Below are positions 8,852 to 16,645 of a stretch of 46,455 nucleotides of DNA, piece after piece. Origin of the DNA: an uncultured Elusimicrobia bacterium (GTDB taxonomy: Bacteria; Elusimicrobiota; Elusimicrobia; Elusimicrobiales; UBA9959). The notes under the pieces were generated by a model, which made no database searches, was not told the origin of the DNA, and saw only the letters and a list, made by a program, of their open reading frames with translations. The stretch lies in contig CAISZM010000009.1 in the NCBI GenBank assembly GCA_903889965.1, positions 1 to 46,455 on the forward strand, in the 5' to 3' direction. The position numbers and the translations under genes were made by a program. Position 1 is the stretch's first letter, and each line of letters opens with the position of its first letter.

Positions 8852-9698
8852 CGGTATGTGTGGCCCTGGTGACCTTTATATCTATGGCCCGAGAATCCGT
8901 CTCGTCCTTCGAGATGGCTTTCACCGGCAGGTCCATTACGCCGTCCGGAAGCGCGAAGCGCATGGAGAAAGTGCCGTCGGGGTTCAGGTTCACTTTGCGC
9001 CCGGAAACGGTCACGAAAGCGTCCGGTTCGGTAGCCCCGTAAAGAATAATTTCGCAGTCCGCCACCAGCCAGAACTTTTTAGGCTGTTCGGTCTTCTGCA
9101 GGGCCTGCGAGGACATGGAGCTGACGCCCCAGGAAGAAGCGCGGGAGAAAACTGCGCGCAGCATTTCCCAGCGCTGCGCCAGGGACTTGGCGACCTCGCC
9201 GGAGCCCTTGCCGATATATTCCACTCCCGAAAGCTGCAGAAGTTTGTCGAAGTCCGCGGTAACGGCCATCCACTTTTCATCGGTCACGTCCGAGACGCGG
9301 CCCGCGGGGAGGCTTACGGTATTGGTCTTTACCAGGCCTATGAACGTGCCGTCCGGTTGCAGCAGGCCGACCTCGCAGCAGTAGGCGCGGCCGCTGTCCT
9401 GCACGTTCACATACCAGCTCTTGGCTTCCAGCATGACCGGGATATCGAAATACTTTGAGGCGTCGCCTCCGGTAACGTCGTAAACCCTGATGACCGGGCG
9501 GCTTTTATTGAAGATGTCGGCGCCGTGCTTACGGCACAGGTTAGCCTTGGAATTATCGGTGATCTCCCAGTATATGAACATCCAGTTGGGATCGCGCGGC
9601 ATAAGAGCCGCTTCGGTCGTGCCGTAACCTTCCGGCAGCGCCCTGGATTCCAATTCGGGCGCGGCATTGTCCTTTTTGATCTGCCCTGACGAGGTCAT
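8841..9698 (-). CDS. DUF4912 protein, glycogen-associated
   Basis: The 285-residue protein carries the DUF4912 signature LPEGYGTTEAALMPRDPNWMFIYWEI near residues 21-46. After a variable middle section, a C-terminal segment (ADCEIILYGATEPDAFVTVSGR) resembles a small beta-sandwich. GGAGGGAG stands 5 bases before the ATG. It is first in a two-gene operon with the branching enzyme. DUF4912 proteins recur beside GH57 enzymes; a glucan-binding or regulatory role is inferred, not shown. No signal peptide is seen. The 180 bases upstream hold a possible promoter and the terminator of the facing PLD gene. Confidence 0.85.
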   Translation of the reverse strand: MTSSGQIKKDNAAPELESRALPEGYGTTEAALMPRDPNWMFIYWEITDNSKANLCRKHGADIFNKSRPVIRVYDVTGGDASKYFDIPVMLEAKSWYVNVQDSGRAYCCEVGLLQPDGTFIGLVKTNTVSLPAGRVSDVTDEKWMAVTADFDKLLQLSGVEYIGKGSGEVAKSLAQRWEMLRAVFSRASSWGVSSMSSQALQKTEQPKKFWLVADCEIILYGATEPDAFVTVSGRKVNLNPDGTFSMRFALPDGVMDLPVKAISKDETDSRAIDIKVTRATHTDAK

Positions 9699-9833
9699 GT
9701 GTTCTCCCTCCGAATTTAAAAATAATTTCCCGGATAGACCGTTGGGGCGCGGCCGGCTCGTACAAAAACAGCGCTATTCCCCCCCCTTGAACCCTGCAAT
9801 GCTATATTAGCAAATTTAGAGTTGCCGGGAAAG

Positions 9834-9864
9834 AAAAAAGCCCGGAAAATCCGGGCTTTTTGTC
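9834..9864 (-). terminator. Rho-independent terminator of the PLD gene
   Basis: The stem GCCCGGA/TCCGGGC has an AAA loop and is flanked by A and T runs. It lies just past the PLD-gene stop at 9879 when read on the minus strand. Confidence 0.9.
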
Positions 9865-9878
9865 AAAGGCAGGCCTGA

Positions 9879-11120
9879 TCAGTCCGCCGCTTTGGTTCCA
9901 TCATCGGTTATAGCCGGTTCGGGCTGGAAAAAATCGGCCGTGGGCGCCGTGGAACTGGAGTAGAACCAGTCATACTTGGCCTGGTAGGCCTTGATAGCGC
10001 CCTGGTCGCTTACGAAAGCCACGTTCTCGAAGGAATTGACGCTGGCGTTGGTGGTCCAGTTAAAAGAGCCGGTTTCGAGTATTTTCCCGTCCAGGATAGC
10101 GAACTTGTTATGCATGGCGCCTTTGTCGGTACGGCCGCGCCTCACGCGAAAGTCCACCCCGCCGTCGAAAACATACTTGGCTATCGCGGAGGTCTTGGCC
10201 ATTGCCTCATCCATCATAAAGCGAACCTTGACCCCGCGCTGTTTGGCGCGGATAATGGCGTCGCCCAGCGGCTTAGATGAGAAGGTAAAGGTGACCGCAT
10301 CCACGCTGATCCGGGCCGCGTCTATAATAGCGGCAAGCCGGTTCTCGGTGCCCGAGCCCGGGGAAAAGAGGTAGGCGGGCACAGGCACGCCGTTAAGGGA
10401 CTGCTCGGGTGACGGATCCTGCGGCGGCACGCCGTAATACCCCTCCGGGAGCTCCGCCGGGCAGGGGCCCTGAGCCACCGGGCGGGCCTTGGACCACATC
10501 CACTCGAAATAATCGGCATAAGCCTTCACGTAAATAGGGTTACGGGCCACCAGCATGTTCTCATAGTTGGAGAAAGTGGCGCCGAAAGTCCAGTTGTAGG
10601 AGCCGAGCGTGGCGATGGCGCCGTCATAGACGCATATCTTGTTGTGGTTGACGCCGTACGCGCGGGTGCCGCGCAGGGTGCGTACTTCGATATTGCCGGC
10701 GTCGATCAGGCGTTTAACCTGGTCGTCCGCGCGCGGAAAAACATGGTGCTCGTCGATTATCACGCGCACCTTCACCCCGCGCGCCACGGCGCGGAGCAAA
10801 GCGTCCGGATCGTCCTTAAGATTCATGCTGAACATCGCTATGTCGACGCTCTGGCTCGAGGCGTCTATGATCTTTCCCGTGACGTCGTTAAGGTAGGCGA
10901 AAGCGTAATCCGGGACCTGGCTAAAATCGCCTCTTGAGAAAACTTGGGAGGGAGCGCCGATCGCCGGGGGCTCCGCCAGGTCAGGGACAACCGGTACCCC
11001 GGTAAAGCTGCGGGCGATGTCCGTTAACGAAAGAGGGGCGGTTTGCGGCGCGGGGGCCGCTAAAAGGTTGAGAGGGAAAGCGCAACACAGAAGCAGGAGC
11101 AAGAGGCGTTTATTGACCAT
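9879..11120 (-). CDS. Secreted phospholipase D-like protein with two HKD motifs
   Basis: The 413-residue protein starts with a clear signal peptide (MVNKRLLLLLLCCAFPLNLLA), so it acts outside the cytoplasm. It has two PLD-like domains. The first HKD motif is NHNKICVYDGAIATLGSYNW (about residues 170-190) and the second is MHNKFAILDGKILETGSFNW (about 345-365). Both keep His, Lys, Asp and the GSxNW that follows. The family includes phospholipases, cardiolipin synthases and Nuc-type endonucleases; two secreted domains of this size fit a phosphodiesterase or nuclease. I chose the ATG at 11120 because the signal peptide begins there. A longer frame to 11195 only adds a non-signal stretch through the promoter. 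Confidence 0.87.
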   Translation of the reverse strand: MVNKRLLLLLLCCAFPLNLLAAPAPQTAPLSLTDIARSFTGVPVVPDLAEPPAIGAPSQVFSRGDFSQVPDYAFAYLNDVTGKIIDASSQSVDIAMFSMNLKDDPDALLRAVARGVKVRVIIDEHHVFPRADDQVKRLIDAGNIEVRTLRGTRAYGVNHNKICVYDGAIATLGSYNWTFGATFSNYENMLVARNPIYVKAYADYFEWMWSKARPVAQGPCPAELPEGYYGVPPQDPSPEQSLNGVPVPAYLFSPGSGTENRLAAIIDAARISVDAVTFTFSSKPLGDAIIRAKQRGVKVRFMMDEAMAKTSAIAKYVFDGGVDFRVRRGRTDKGAMHNKFAILDGKILETGSFNWTTNASVNSFENVAFVSDQGAIKAYQAKYDWFYSSSTAPTADFFQPEPAITDDGTKAAD

Positions 11121-11127
11121 ATATATA

Positions 11128-11133
11128 ATTTTA
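11128..11133 (-). promoter_or_regulatory. TAAAAT box 7 bases before the PLD start (leaderless type)
   Basis: On the minus strand, TAAAAT is followed by 7 bases and the ATG at 11120, with no Shine-Dalgarno. Confidence 0.5.
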
Positions 11134-11151
11134 ACACAGCTGCGGGGTTTT

Positions 11152-11257
11152 GCCAGTGCCGGAGGGCCCATCAATTTATGGGCCAAAAGACCCATATATA
11201 ATTCAAAAATGGTCCCGACCTAAAGGCCCAGCGGATAGGGGGCCCTTTATCACTGGC
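11152..11257. repeat. Small palindromic intergenic element
   Basis: GCCAGTG plus GGGCCC at 11152-11169 is mirrored by GGGCCC plus CACTGGC at 11240-11257. An inner hairpin (ATGGGCC, AAAA loop, GACCCAT) lies near 11178-11195. The element fills the divergent gap between the PLD and MBL genes. I see no second copy in the window. Confidence 0.5.
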
Positions 11258-11318
11258 GGGATCTTCTTTAACTGCGTACAATATGCTGCGGACGAAATGA
11301 CAGCCGGGCTACGGAGAC

Positions 11319-12281
11319 ATTATAAAAACGATATTTTCACTTTTCGCTTTGATCCTTTTCGGCGTTGCGGCAGCGGATGCGCAGCTTAACGCCTATGTTG
11401 TGAACGTGGGACAGGGAGACGCCATTTACATAGAATTCCCCAACGGCACCAACGCCCTTATCGACGGCGGCCCGTCTGGGGAGCTCATCTCGAATTTCCT
11501 TAAATCCAAAGGCGTGACCAAGATAGACCGCGTCGCCCTTACGCACCCCCACAGCGACCATTACCGCGGCCTCAAAAAAGTCTTCGCGGATTTCGAAGTA
11601 AAGAATTTCTACGACACAAGGGCGGAGAACGTGGACGCGCAGGGCGACAATAACCTGCGCGACCTGGCTAAAGCCGAACCCGGCTGCACTACCTACTACC
11701 CCGAAGTCGGCAGTGAACTAAAGTGGGACTCGCACGTTACGGTTAAAGTCCTGAACTCCTGCAGCGCGCCGGTGCTGATGCACGACAACGAAGAAACCAA
11801 TAATTGCTCCCTGGTCCTGAGGTTGTATTACAATGGACACGGCATAATGCTTATGGGAGACGCGCAAAGCGATATAGAAAACACCATAATGAGCAGATTT
11901 AAATCCGGCCTTAATTCCACCTACCTCAAGGTCGCCCACCACGGTTCCCGTTACTCCTCAAGCGCCAAGTTCCTCGCCCGCGTGCAGCCCAAGTTCGCGA
12001 TAATTTCGGTCGGCAAGGATAATGTTTACGGCCACCCGCACAAAGAGGCCCTGGACCGCCTGCAGGCCGCAGGTGCGCAGATATTCACCACGCTCACAGG
12101 CACGCAGACCATAAACATACCCGCACCGGGTAGGGGCATGGAACTGCTGGTCGACGGGCAGCCCGAATTCGGGGACGTCACCTCCACAGGGGACCGGAAA
12201 TTCAACATGGAAGAGCGCGTTTTTGAAAGTGCCGACCTGGCCGCCCTCGGCCAGCTGAAAACCACGGCAGGGCAGAAGTAA
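11319..12281 (+). CDS. Secreted ComEC-like metallo-beta-lactamase-fold hydrolase; non-standard start codon
   Basis: The protein resembles the MBL domain of ComEC: VVNVGQGDAIYIEFPNG, then the metal motif THPHSDHYRG, a later GDAQSDIE and KVAHHGSRYSSS. It is probably a metal-dependent phosphodiesterase or nuclease. The standard frame would begin at a TTG (11349), inside a hydrophobic stretch. Reading back gives I-I-K-T-I-F-S-L-F-A-L-I-L-F-G-V-A-A-A-D-A-Q, a perfect signal peptide. The only possible starts for it are ATT at 11319 or ATA at 11322, because an in-frame stop lies at 11298 with no ATG, GTG or TTG between. GGAG at 11313-11316 supports initiation here, best spaced for ATA. Confidence 0.78.
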   Translation: MIKTIFSLFALILFGVAAADAQLNAYVVNVGQGDAIYIEFPNGTNALIDGGPSGELISNFLKSKGVTKIDRVALTHPHSDHYRGLKKVFADFEVKNFYDTRAENVDAQGDNNLRDLAKAEPGCTTYYPEVGSELKWDSHVTVKVLNSCSAPVLMHDNEETNNCSLVLRLYYNGHGIMLMGDAQSDIENTIMSRFKSGLNSTYLKVAHHGSRYSSSAKFLARVQPKFAIISVGKDNVYGHPHKEALDRLQAAGAQIFTTLTGTQTINIPAPGRGMELLVDGQPEFGDVTSTGDRKFNMEERVFESADLAALGQLKTTAGQK

Positions 12282-12300
12282 ACAAATATCCCACAAATAT

Positions 12301-12331
12301 AAGAACGCGCCCCCTGGGGCGCGTTCTTATT
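12301..12331 (+). terminator. Rho-independent terminator after the MBL gene
   Basis: An 11-bp GC-rich stem GAACGCGCCCC/GGGGCGCGTTC is followed by a T-rich tail, 20 bases after the MBL stop. Confidence 0.85.
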
Positions 12332-12338
12332 TGGCACA

Positions 12339-12586
12339 TCCGGATTTCTCGCGGGTAAATACCTGGTAGTCAGACAAAAAACTGCACATGCCGCATGGAA
12401 AACAGCCGAGGGCCGGGCATGGGGTTGCTCTGGAGCCAATGCTTGTGCAGGTGCCGTGACAGGCGCTATGCGTATCAGACGGCCGCTTTGGGGAGGGGGG
12501 CCCCGCTTCGGGGGGAACCGCGCAACGGTTCCTGCGCGGCGGAATGGGCAACCCCATGGCCGGCCCGTACCCATGCTAAACCAGGA
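12339..12586 (+). repeat. Dispersed inverted-repeat element, copy 2 (248 bp)
   Basis: This copy has the same termini as copy 1. The inner arm GGGCCGGGCATGGGGTT is at 12410-12426 and its complement at 12550-12566 has one mismatch. From 12402 to 12586 it matches the 5' to 3' order of copy 1 nearly base for base, except that it lacks the roughly 50-bp block holding the 40-bp core (copy 1, 143-182). It carries about 47 extra bases near its left end (around 12361-12401). It sits between the MBL terminator and the last codon of btuD. Confidence 0.8.
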
Positions 12587-12594
12587 AGTCCCTT

Positions 12595-13341
12595 TTATTT
12601 ATCCAGCAGGGGAGAATCCGCGGGAAGTCCGTAAGTCTCCGCCAGGCGCGGAGGCGCGAGCAGTTCGACCGCGGGGCCGAAAGAATACCGCCCCCCGCGG
12701 CCAAGCAACAGGACCTTATTGCAGCCCAGACGGGCAAGCGCCGGCTCGTGAAGGACCGCGGCCACCGCCATACCCCGGCGCGAGAGTCCCGAGAGCAGGG
12801 CCATTATATCGGCCTTGTATTTCAGGTCGAGGTGGGAAGTCGGTTCGTCCAGCAGCAGCAGCCGCGTTTCCTGCGCCAGGGCCTGCGCTATAAAAGCCAG
12901 CTGCCGCTCACCGCTTGAAAGCGCGTTTACGGACCTGCCGGCAAGCGCGGCTATCCCGGTCTCGCGGAGAGCCGATTCCGCCGCGGCCTCGTCCTCGGAG
13001 GAGTAACCGCGCCAGAAACCGGCCCGGGCGGTGCGGCCAAGCAGGACCATTTCCCTGACGGTAAAATCATAGGGCGTGGAAGTTTCGCTGGGCACATAGG
13101 CGAGCAGCCGCGCGAGCAGCCCGGCCGGCGCCAGCGAAGCGTCGGCCCCTCCTACCCTTACGACTCCCCGCCCGGCTTTTATAAACCCTGTCAGCAGCTT
13201 TAGGAGGGTGGATTTACCGGAGCCGTTCGGGCCCAGCACGCACAAAAAGTCCCCGGACCCGACCTCGAAAGACATATTGCTTATCAGCTCATCTTCGCCG
13301 TAAGAGAAGGACAAACCCGACACCTTGACGAGCGGCGTCAT
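12595..13341 (-). CDS. btuD: ABC transporter ATPase for cobalamin-type uptake
   Basis: The 248-residue cytosolic ATPase drives the BtuC permease. It has Walker A LGPNGSGKSTLL (about residues 34-45), signature ALSSGERQLAFIAQAL, Walker B LLLLDEPTSHLD and switch His in VLHEPALA. The start MTPLVKVSGLSFSYG overlaps the btuC stop in an ATGA junction; a longer frame to 13374 is less likely. It is the third gene of btuF-btuC-btuD, controlled by the upstream cobalamin riboswitch. Family members also carry siderophores or heme; the riboswitch makes a corrinoid the likely cargo. The stop lies 8 bases from repeat copy 2. Confidence 0.9.
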   Translation of the reverse strand: MTPLVKVSGLSFSYGEDELISNMSFEVGSGDFLCVLGPNGSGKSTLLKLLTGFIKAGRGVVRVGGADASLAPAGLLARLLAYVPSETSTPYDFTVREMVLLGRTARAGFWRGYSSEDEAAAESALRETGIAALAGRSVNALSSGERQLAFIAQALAQETRLLLLDEPTSHLDLKYKADIMALLSGLSRRGMAVAAVLHEPALARLGCNKVLLLGRGGRYSFGPAVELLAPPRLAETYGLPADSPLLDK

Positions 13342-14273
13342 TGCTTCGCTCCCGCGCGCCGCCACAGCAGCCACATAAAGAACGGGGCCCCGGCCAGGGC
13401 CATAATGACGCCGGCGGGCACCTCCGCCGGCAGAAAGATAACCCTCCCGGCGGCGTCGGCCGCGGTAAGGATCGCGGCGCCGCCCAGTGCCGCCGCGGGG
13501 ATCATCGTCCTTGCCGACGGCCTCGTTATAAGGCGGATCATATGCGGAGTCATAAGTCCGACGAAACCGATGGTCCCCCCGATGGCTACCGCGGCCGAGG
13601 TTGCCGCGCAGGCCAGCGCGAAGAATATAACCCTTTCGCGCGCCGGGTCGGCCCCCAGGTGGTAGGCCTTTTCCTCCCCCAGGGCCATGGCGTCAAGGGC
13701 CCGCCAGCGTGAAAAAGCGAGTCCGGCGCAGACCGTTATTATGGCCCCCGAAACGGCCACGACTTCCGGCTCGACGGTATAAAGGCCGCCCATCACGAAA
13801 TAAAGAATGGAAAATGAGCGTTCGCGAGCCGCGCTCAAAGCGAGCATTACCAGAGCAGAGAGAAAAGCGCTTACAGCCACGCCAGCGAGCACCAGCCCGG
13901 CGTCGGACATGCGTCCGGCCAGCCTCGCGAGCCAATAGGAAAAGAAGGTGGCTCCGAAAGCGCCGCAGAACACCGCGGCGAAGAACAGCGGGGAAGTCCT
14001 CTCGATCCCGGCCAGGAAGCAGAAAACGGCCGCCGCGGTTGCGCCGGCGGAGGTGCCCAGTATGTACGGGTCGCTCAGGGGGTTCTTCAGTACTCCCTGG
14101 AAAAGCGCGCCGGCCAGCCCGAGCCCGGCCCCTACGGCCAGCGCGGCCAGGGTACGCGGCAGGCGCAGGTAAAGTATGACAGACGGGTCCGAAAGCCAGG
14201 CGGGTCCGGCCGCCAGGGAAAAAAGGCAGGCCGCCGCCAGCGCGGCCAGGATCACGGCTTTATTTTTGCCCAT
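13338..14273 (-). CDS. btuC: ABC transporter permease, FecCD/BtuC family
   Basis: The 311-residue inner-membrane permease has eight to ten hydrophobic helices. Family features are LRLPRTLAALAVGAGLGLAGALFQGVLKNPLSDPYILGTSAGA in the first third (split here by the LRLPR start) and the coupling-helix region GFVGLMTPHMIR near residues 240-251, which contacts the ATPase. It is shorter than E. coli BtuC (326), mainly at the N-terminus. It overlaps btuF by 14 bases and btuD by 4, so the three are one transcription unit. It imports the ligand handed over by BtuF. Confidence 0.92.
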   Translation of the reverse strand: MGKNKAVILAALAAACLFSLAAGPAWLSDPSVILYLRLPRTLAALAVGAGLGLAGALFQGVLKNPLSDPYILGTSAGATAAAVFCFLAGIERTSPLFFAAVFCGAFGATFFSYWLARLAGRMSDAGLVLAGVAVSAFLSALVMLALSAARERSFSILYFVMGGLYTVEPEVVAVSGAIITVCAGLAFSRWRALDAMALGEEKAYHLGADPARERVIFFALACAATSAAVAIGGTIGFVGLMTPHMIRLITRPSARTMIPAAALGGAAILTAADAAGRVIFLPAEVPAGVIMALAGAPFFMWLLWRRAGAKQ

Positions 14274-15084
14274 GCAGGATGTCCCTCAGTTTCTTTATCT
14301 CGCGAAAAAGACGCGGGCCGGGCCTTGTGAAAGCGTCCCGGTCGAGCGACGTGATTATCAGCCCGTTTTCGGAAGCCGGGAGCCGCGCGGCCATCGGCCT
14401 TGAAAGGAATTCATTCCGCGAGCCCGCCAGTAATATTACAGCCTCCGGCCTGGCCAGCAGCACGCGCTCCCATGAAGCCTGAAAATAGCCTTTTTTTTCG
14501 CCCGCGAAGATATTCTCTCCCCCGGCGAGCCGCACAGCGTCGGACAGGAAGGATCCCCCGCCGGTGGTCCAGCCTCCCGAGTCCTCCTCTATGTAGACCT
14601 TAACCCGCGGTCCCGGCAGCGCCGGCGGGATGGCGGCCGAAAGCGAGCGCACGAGCCTCTCTCCCGGGTCCCTGCGGCCCAGCTCGGCCGCTATAAGCCT
14701 TATGGAAGAGAATATTTCCGCCACGTTTTTTTCTTCAGGGAGGGACACGACTTTGATCCCGAGCGAAGAAAGCTTTCCGGCGCTGGCGCCGGCGGCCCAG
14801 GAGCCGGAGAATACGACATCCGGCTTAAGCGAGTAGATCTTCTCTATGTCAGGGCGCAGATAATCGCCGGTCCTCTCTATTTTGGCCGCGGCCGGCGGCC
14901 AGTCGCAAAAATTCGAAACCCCGACCAGCTCGCTCCCGGCTCCGAGGCCGAAGATGATCTCGGTATAGGACGGCATCAGCGAAACCAGGCGCCGCGCCTC
15001 GGCGGGAGCCGAAACAAGCAGCAGGGACAGGGGCGCGGCAGAAAATATCAGCCTGCGCACGATCTTTATTTTTTCCCGGTCCAT
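14260..15084 (-). CDS. btuF: Periplasmic cobalamin-binding protein, BtuF family
   Basis: The 274-residue solute-binding protein begins with a signal peptide (basic start, hydrophobic core to about residue 28, SAPAEA cleavage region). It follows the class III binding-protein pattern RRLVSLMPSYTEIIFGLGAGSELVGVSNFCDWP, with KPDVVFSG in the first lobe and WTTGGGSFLSDAVRLAGGENIFA in the second. It delivers corrinoid to BtuC. Its ATG directly follows the U-run of the riboswitch terminator, so there is almost no spacer; an AAGGG in the terminator's 3' arm is the only ribosome-site candidate. Confidence 0.9.
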   Translation of the reverse strand: MDREKIKIVRRLIFSAAPLSLLLVSAPAEARRLVSLMPSYTEIIFGLGAGSELVGVSNFCDWPPAAAKIERTGDYLRPDIEKIYSLKPDVVFSGSWAAGASAGKLSSLGIKVVSLPEEKNVAEIFSSIRLIAAELGRRDPGERLVRSLSAAIPPALPGPRVKVYIEEDSGGWTTGGGSFLSDAVRLAGGENIFAGEKKGYFQASWERVLLARPEAVILLAGSRNEFLSRPMAARLPASENGLIITSLDRDAFTRPGPRLFREIKKLRDILHGQK

Positions 15085-15115
15085 AAAAAAAGCCCTTTTC
15101 CAAAAGGAAAAAGGC
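15085..15115 (-). terminator. Riboswitch expression platform: terminator touching the btuF start codon
   Basis: On the minus strand the stem GCCTTTTTCC/GGAAAAGGGC with a TTTT loop is followed by seven T and immediately by the ATG of btuF. The 3' arm also contains AAGGG, 8 bases before the ATG. One fold could therefore both stop transcription and hide the ribosome site. Confidence 0.85.
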
Positions 15116-15121
15116 TTAACT

Positions 15122-15240
15122 TTCTCCCCCTCGGAATCCCGCGCTTTGCGCGGTTCGCAGTAGACCGGGCTTAGCCTTGCGGCATCACCGTTGCGGGGCA
15201 GCCGGGGATTCTCACCCCGTTCCTCTGCGTACGTCTCTCT
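15122..15240 (-). promoter_or_regulatory. Cobalamin riboswitch aptamer
   Basis: Read on the minus strand, the segment shows the cobalamin aptamer landmarks in order: GAGGAACGGGGTGAGAATCC, CGGCTGCCCCGCAACGGTGA, and AAGCCCGGTCTACTGCGAAC. These correspond to the GGTGAAAATCC, CCCCGCAACTGTAA and AGCCCGGAGACC boxes of the family. It lies between the btuFCD promoter and the terminator hairpin. Cobalamin binding is expected to favour the terminator and shut off uptake genes. Confidence 0.92.
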
Positions 15241-15241
15241 G

Positions 15242-15271
15242 AGTATATTATGCCAAAAAAAGCGGGTTCAA
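15242..15271 (-). promoter_or_regulatory. Sigma-70-type promoter of the riboswitch-btuFCD unit
   Basis: On the minus strand TTGAAC (15266-15271) and TATACT (15242-15247) are separated by 18 bases. The -35 box overlaps the stop region of the upstream kinase gene. Confidence 0.7.
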
Positions 15272-16557
15272 TGAAGATCCGGGGCGATGTGCGCCGGCAG
15301 CGTGATTATGGCGCTGATCCCCCCGGTCGTGCGGTTGCTTATGACAAGCTCGCCGCCGTTTCTCAGAAGCAGTTCCCTGACTATCGCCAGGCCGATGCCG
15401 GTGCCGTCTTTTTTTGTGGTCATCGGCCTGCGGGAAATAACGGATATCAGTTCCGGGGTCATTCCGGGGCCGTTGTCGGAAATAACTATTTTAACGTTCT
15501 TTTCATCCGGGATTATATCCAGCTCTATCCTGCGTTCCCTCGTATTCTCCCGCACCGCTTCCACGGCGTTCTGTATTATATTGAAGCAGACCAGCTGGAG
15601 GTCGCCGCGCGGAACCATGACGGAAGCCTTAACGTCCTCGTCATAAAGCTTTACAAAACGCACCCCCTTCGAGTTGCTGGAAAAGCATATTATCGCAAGC
15701 AGGTTGCGCATGAACTCCGGCAGAAGTATGACCTCGGCCCGGTTTTCGGAAACACGTCCGAACGCCGTGATGCTGGAAAGCGTGGCGGACATCCCCGTAA
15801 CCACTTCGTTAAGGTCCTTAAGCGCCTCCTTATCCTCCTGAGTATTGTCCGCGTCAAGCGCCTGCATCTGGAGGTAGCCGGAAATGGCGGCTAAAGGGCC
15901 GCGGAGATCGTGCACGATGCGGTGCGTCATAACACCTATATGGGAAGAGGCGTTGAGCTCGGAAAACTTCTTTAACAGCAGGGCTTTTTTCTCATTCTCC
16001 TCCGCGAGCCTGTCGCGCAGGTTCGATACCATGAGATCGGTAAAATAGTACGCGACTCCCATATAACCCGTGACGGTGACAAGTATCACCAGCGTTACGG
16101 GCACGCTTTGGTAGATCTGCGCCTCGAATTGATTCATCGAGGGCAGCAGCCCCATAAGCTTTCCGACAATAACGGAAGAATAGGATATTATCGCGAGCGG
16201 AAGGCTCGATGGGGTCCTGACCCCGTACAGGGTTTCCGAGATGAGGGCGCAGAAATAAAGGAACACGAAAGGCGAGACGATGCCCCCGGTAGCGTGGATC
16301 AGCAGCGTCAGGGCAATAAAGTTCGTAAGACTGGTTACCTGGGCGATAACCACCTGGTTCCGGTCCGAGAAAAGCAAAGCCGCGTAATAGACGGCGTAGA
16401 CGACCGAACAAATGGCGGCCAGCAAAGGCAATTTATCGGAGAACGGCATGCTCTTTACGAAATGAAAGGACACTCCCCCCAAACTGAGCAGCAGGGCCAG
16501 GAGTATCTGCTTGCGCAGAAGCGCGGGACGAAGTTTTCTGGAATAGATCGAGTCCAT
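15268..16557 (-). CDS. Membrane sensor histidine kinase, orphan
   Basis: The 429-residue kinase has about six membrane helices in residues 14-175 and no extracellular sensor domain. A short coiled segment (residues 180-203) leads to the phospho-acceptor HDLRGPLAAISGYL (His216). The ATPase domain shows the N box CFNIIQNAVEAV, the G1 box DNGPGM and the G2 box GTGIGLAIV. No response regulator is adjacent. The downstream riboswitch promoter overlaps its stop. I chose the ATG at 16557 (MDSIYSRK); a GTG in frame at 16584 is possible. Signal unknown; the second kinase at 29.7-31.0 kb has a similar layout. Confidence 0.85.
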   Translation of the reverse strand: MDSIYSRKLRPALLRKQILLALLLSLGGVSFHFVKSMPFSDKLPLLAAICSVVYAVYYAALLFSDRNQVVIAQVTSLTNFIALTLLIHATGGIVSPFVFLYFCALISETLYGVRTPSSLPLAIISYSSVIVGKLMGLLPSMNQFEAQIYQSVPVTLVILVTVTGYMGVAYYFTDLMVSNLRDRLAEENEKKALLLKKFSELNASSHIGVMTHRIVHDLRGPLAAISGYLQMQALDADNTQEDKEALKDLNEVVTGMSATLSSITAFGRVSENRAEVILLPEFMRNLLAIICFSSNSKGVRFVKLYDEDVKASVMVPRGDLQLVCFNIIQNAVEAVRENTRERRIELDIIPDEKNVKIVISDNGPGMTPELISVISRRPMTTKKDGTGIGLAIVRELLLRNGGELVISNRTTGGISAIITLPAHIAPDLH

Positions 16558-16645
16558 GATGGCAGTACCGCCCAAAACCGTCACCCGCTCGCTTAAGCGG
16601 GCTTTTGCGCAATAATTAGCAGGATCCCCCCTCCAAGGCTAAATA

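Noticed and set aside
7667-8872. 401-codon frame antisense to the branching enzyme
   Set aside because: Shadow of a fully conserved GH57 enzyme; no domain or start signal of its own.
9806-9829. Shared motif AAATTTGCTAATAT upstream of the DUF4912 gene and near 16640
   Set aside because: At 16640 the same bases are the last codons and stop of the MinD-type gene, so the match is probably chance.
16558-16640. Cyclic-di-GMP (GEMM) riboswitch before the kinase
   Set aside because: A few words resemble it, but the two-helix core with its tetraloop and receptor is not there.
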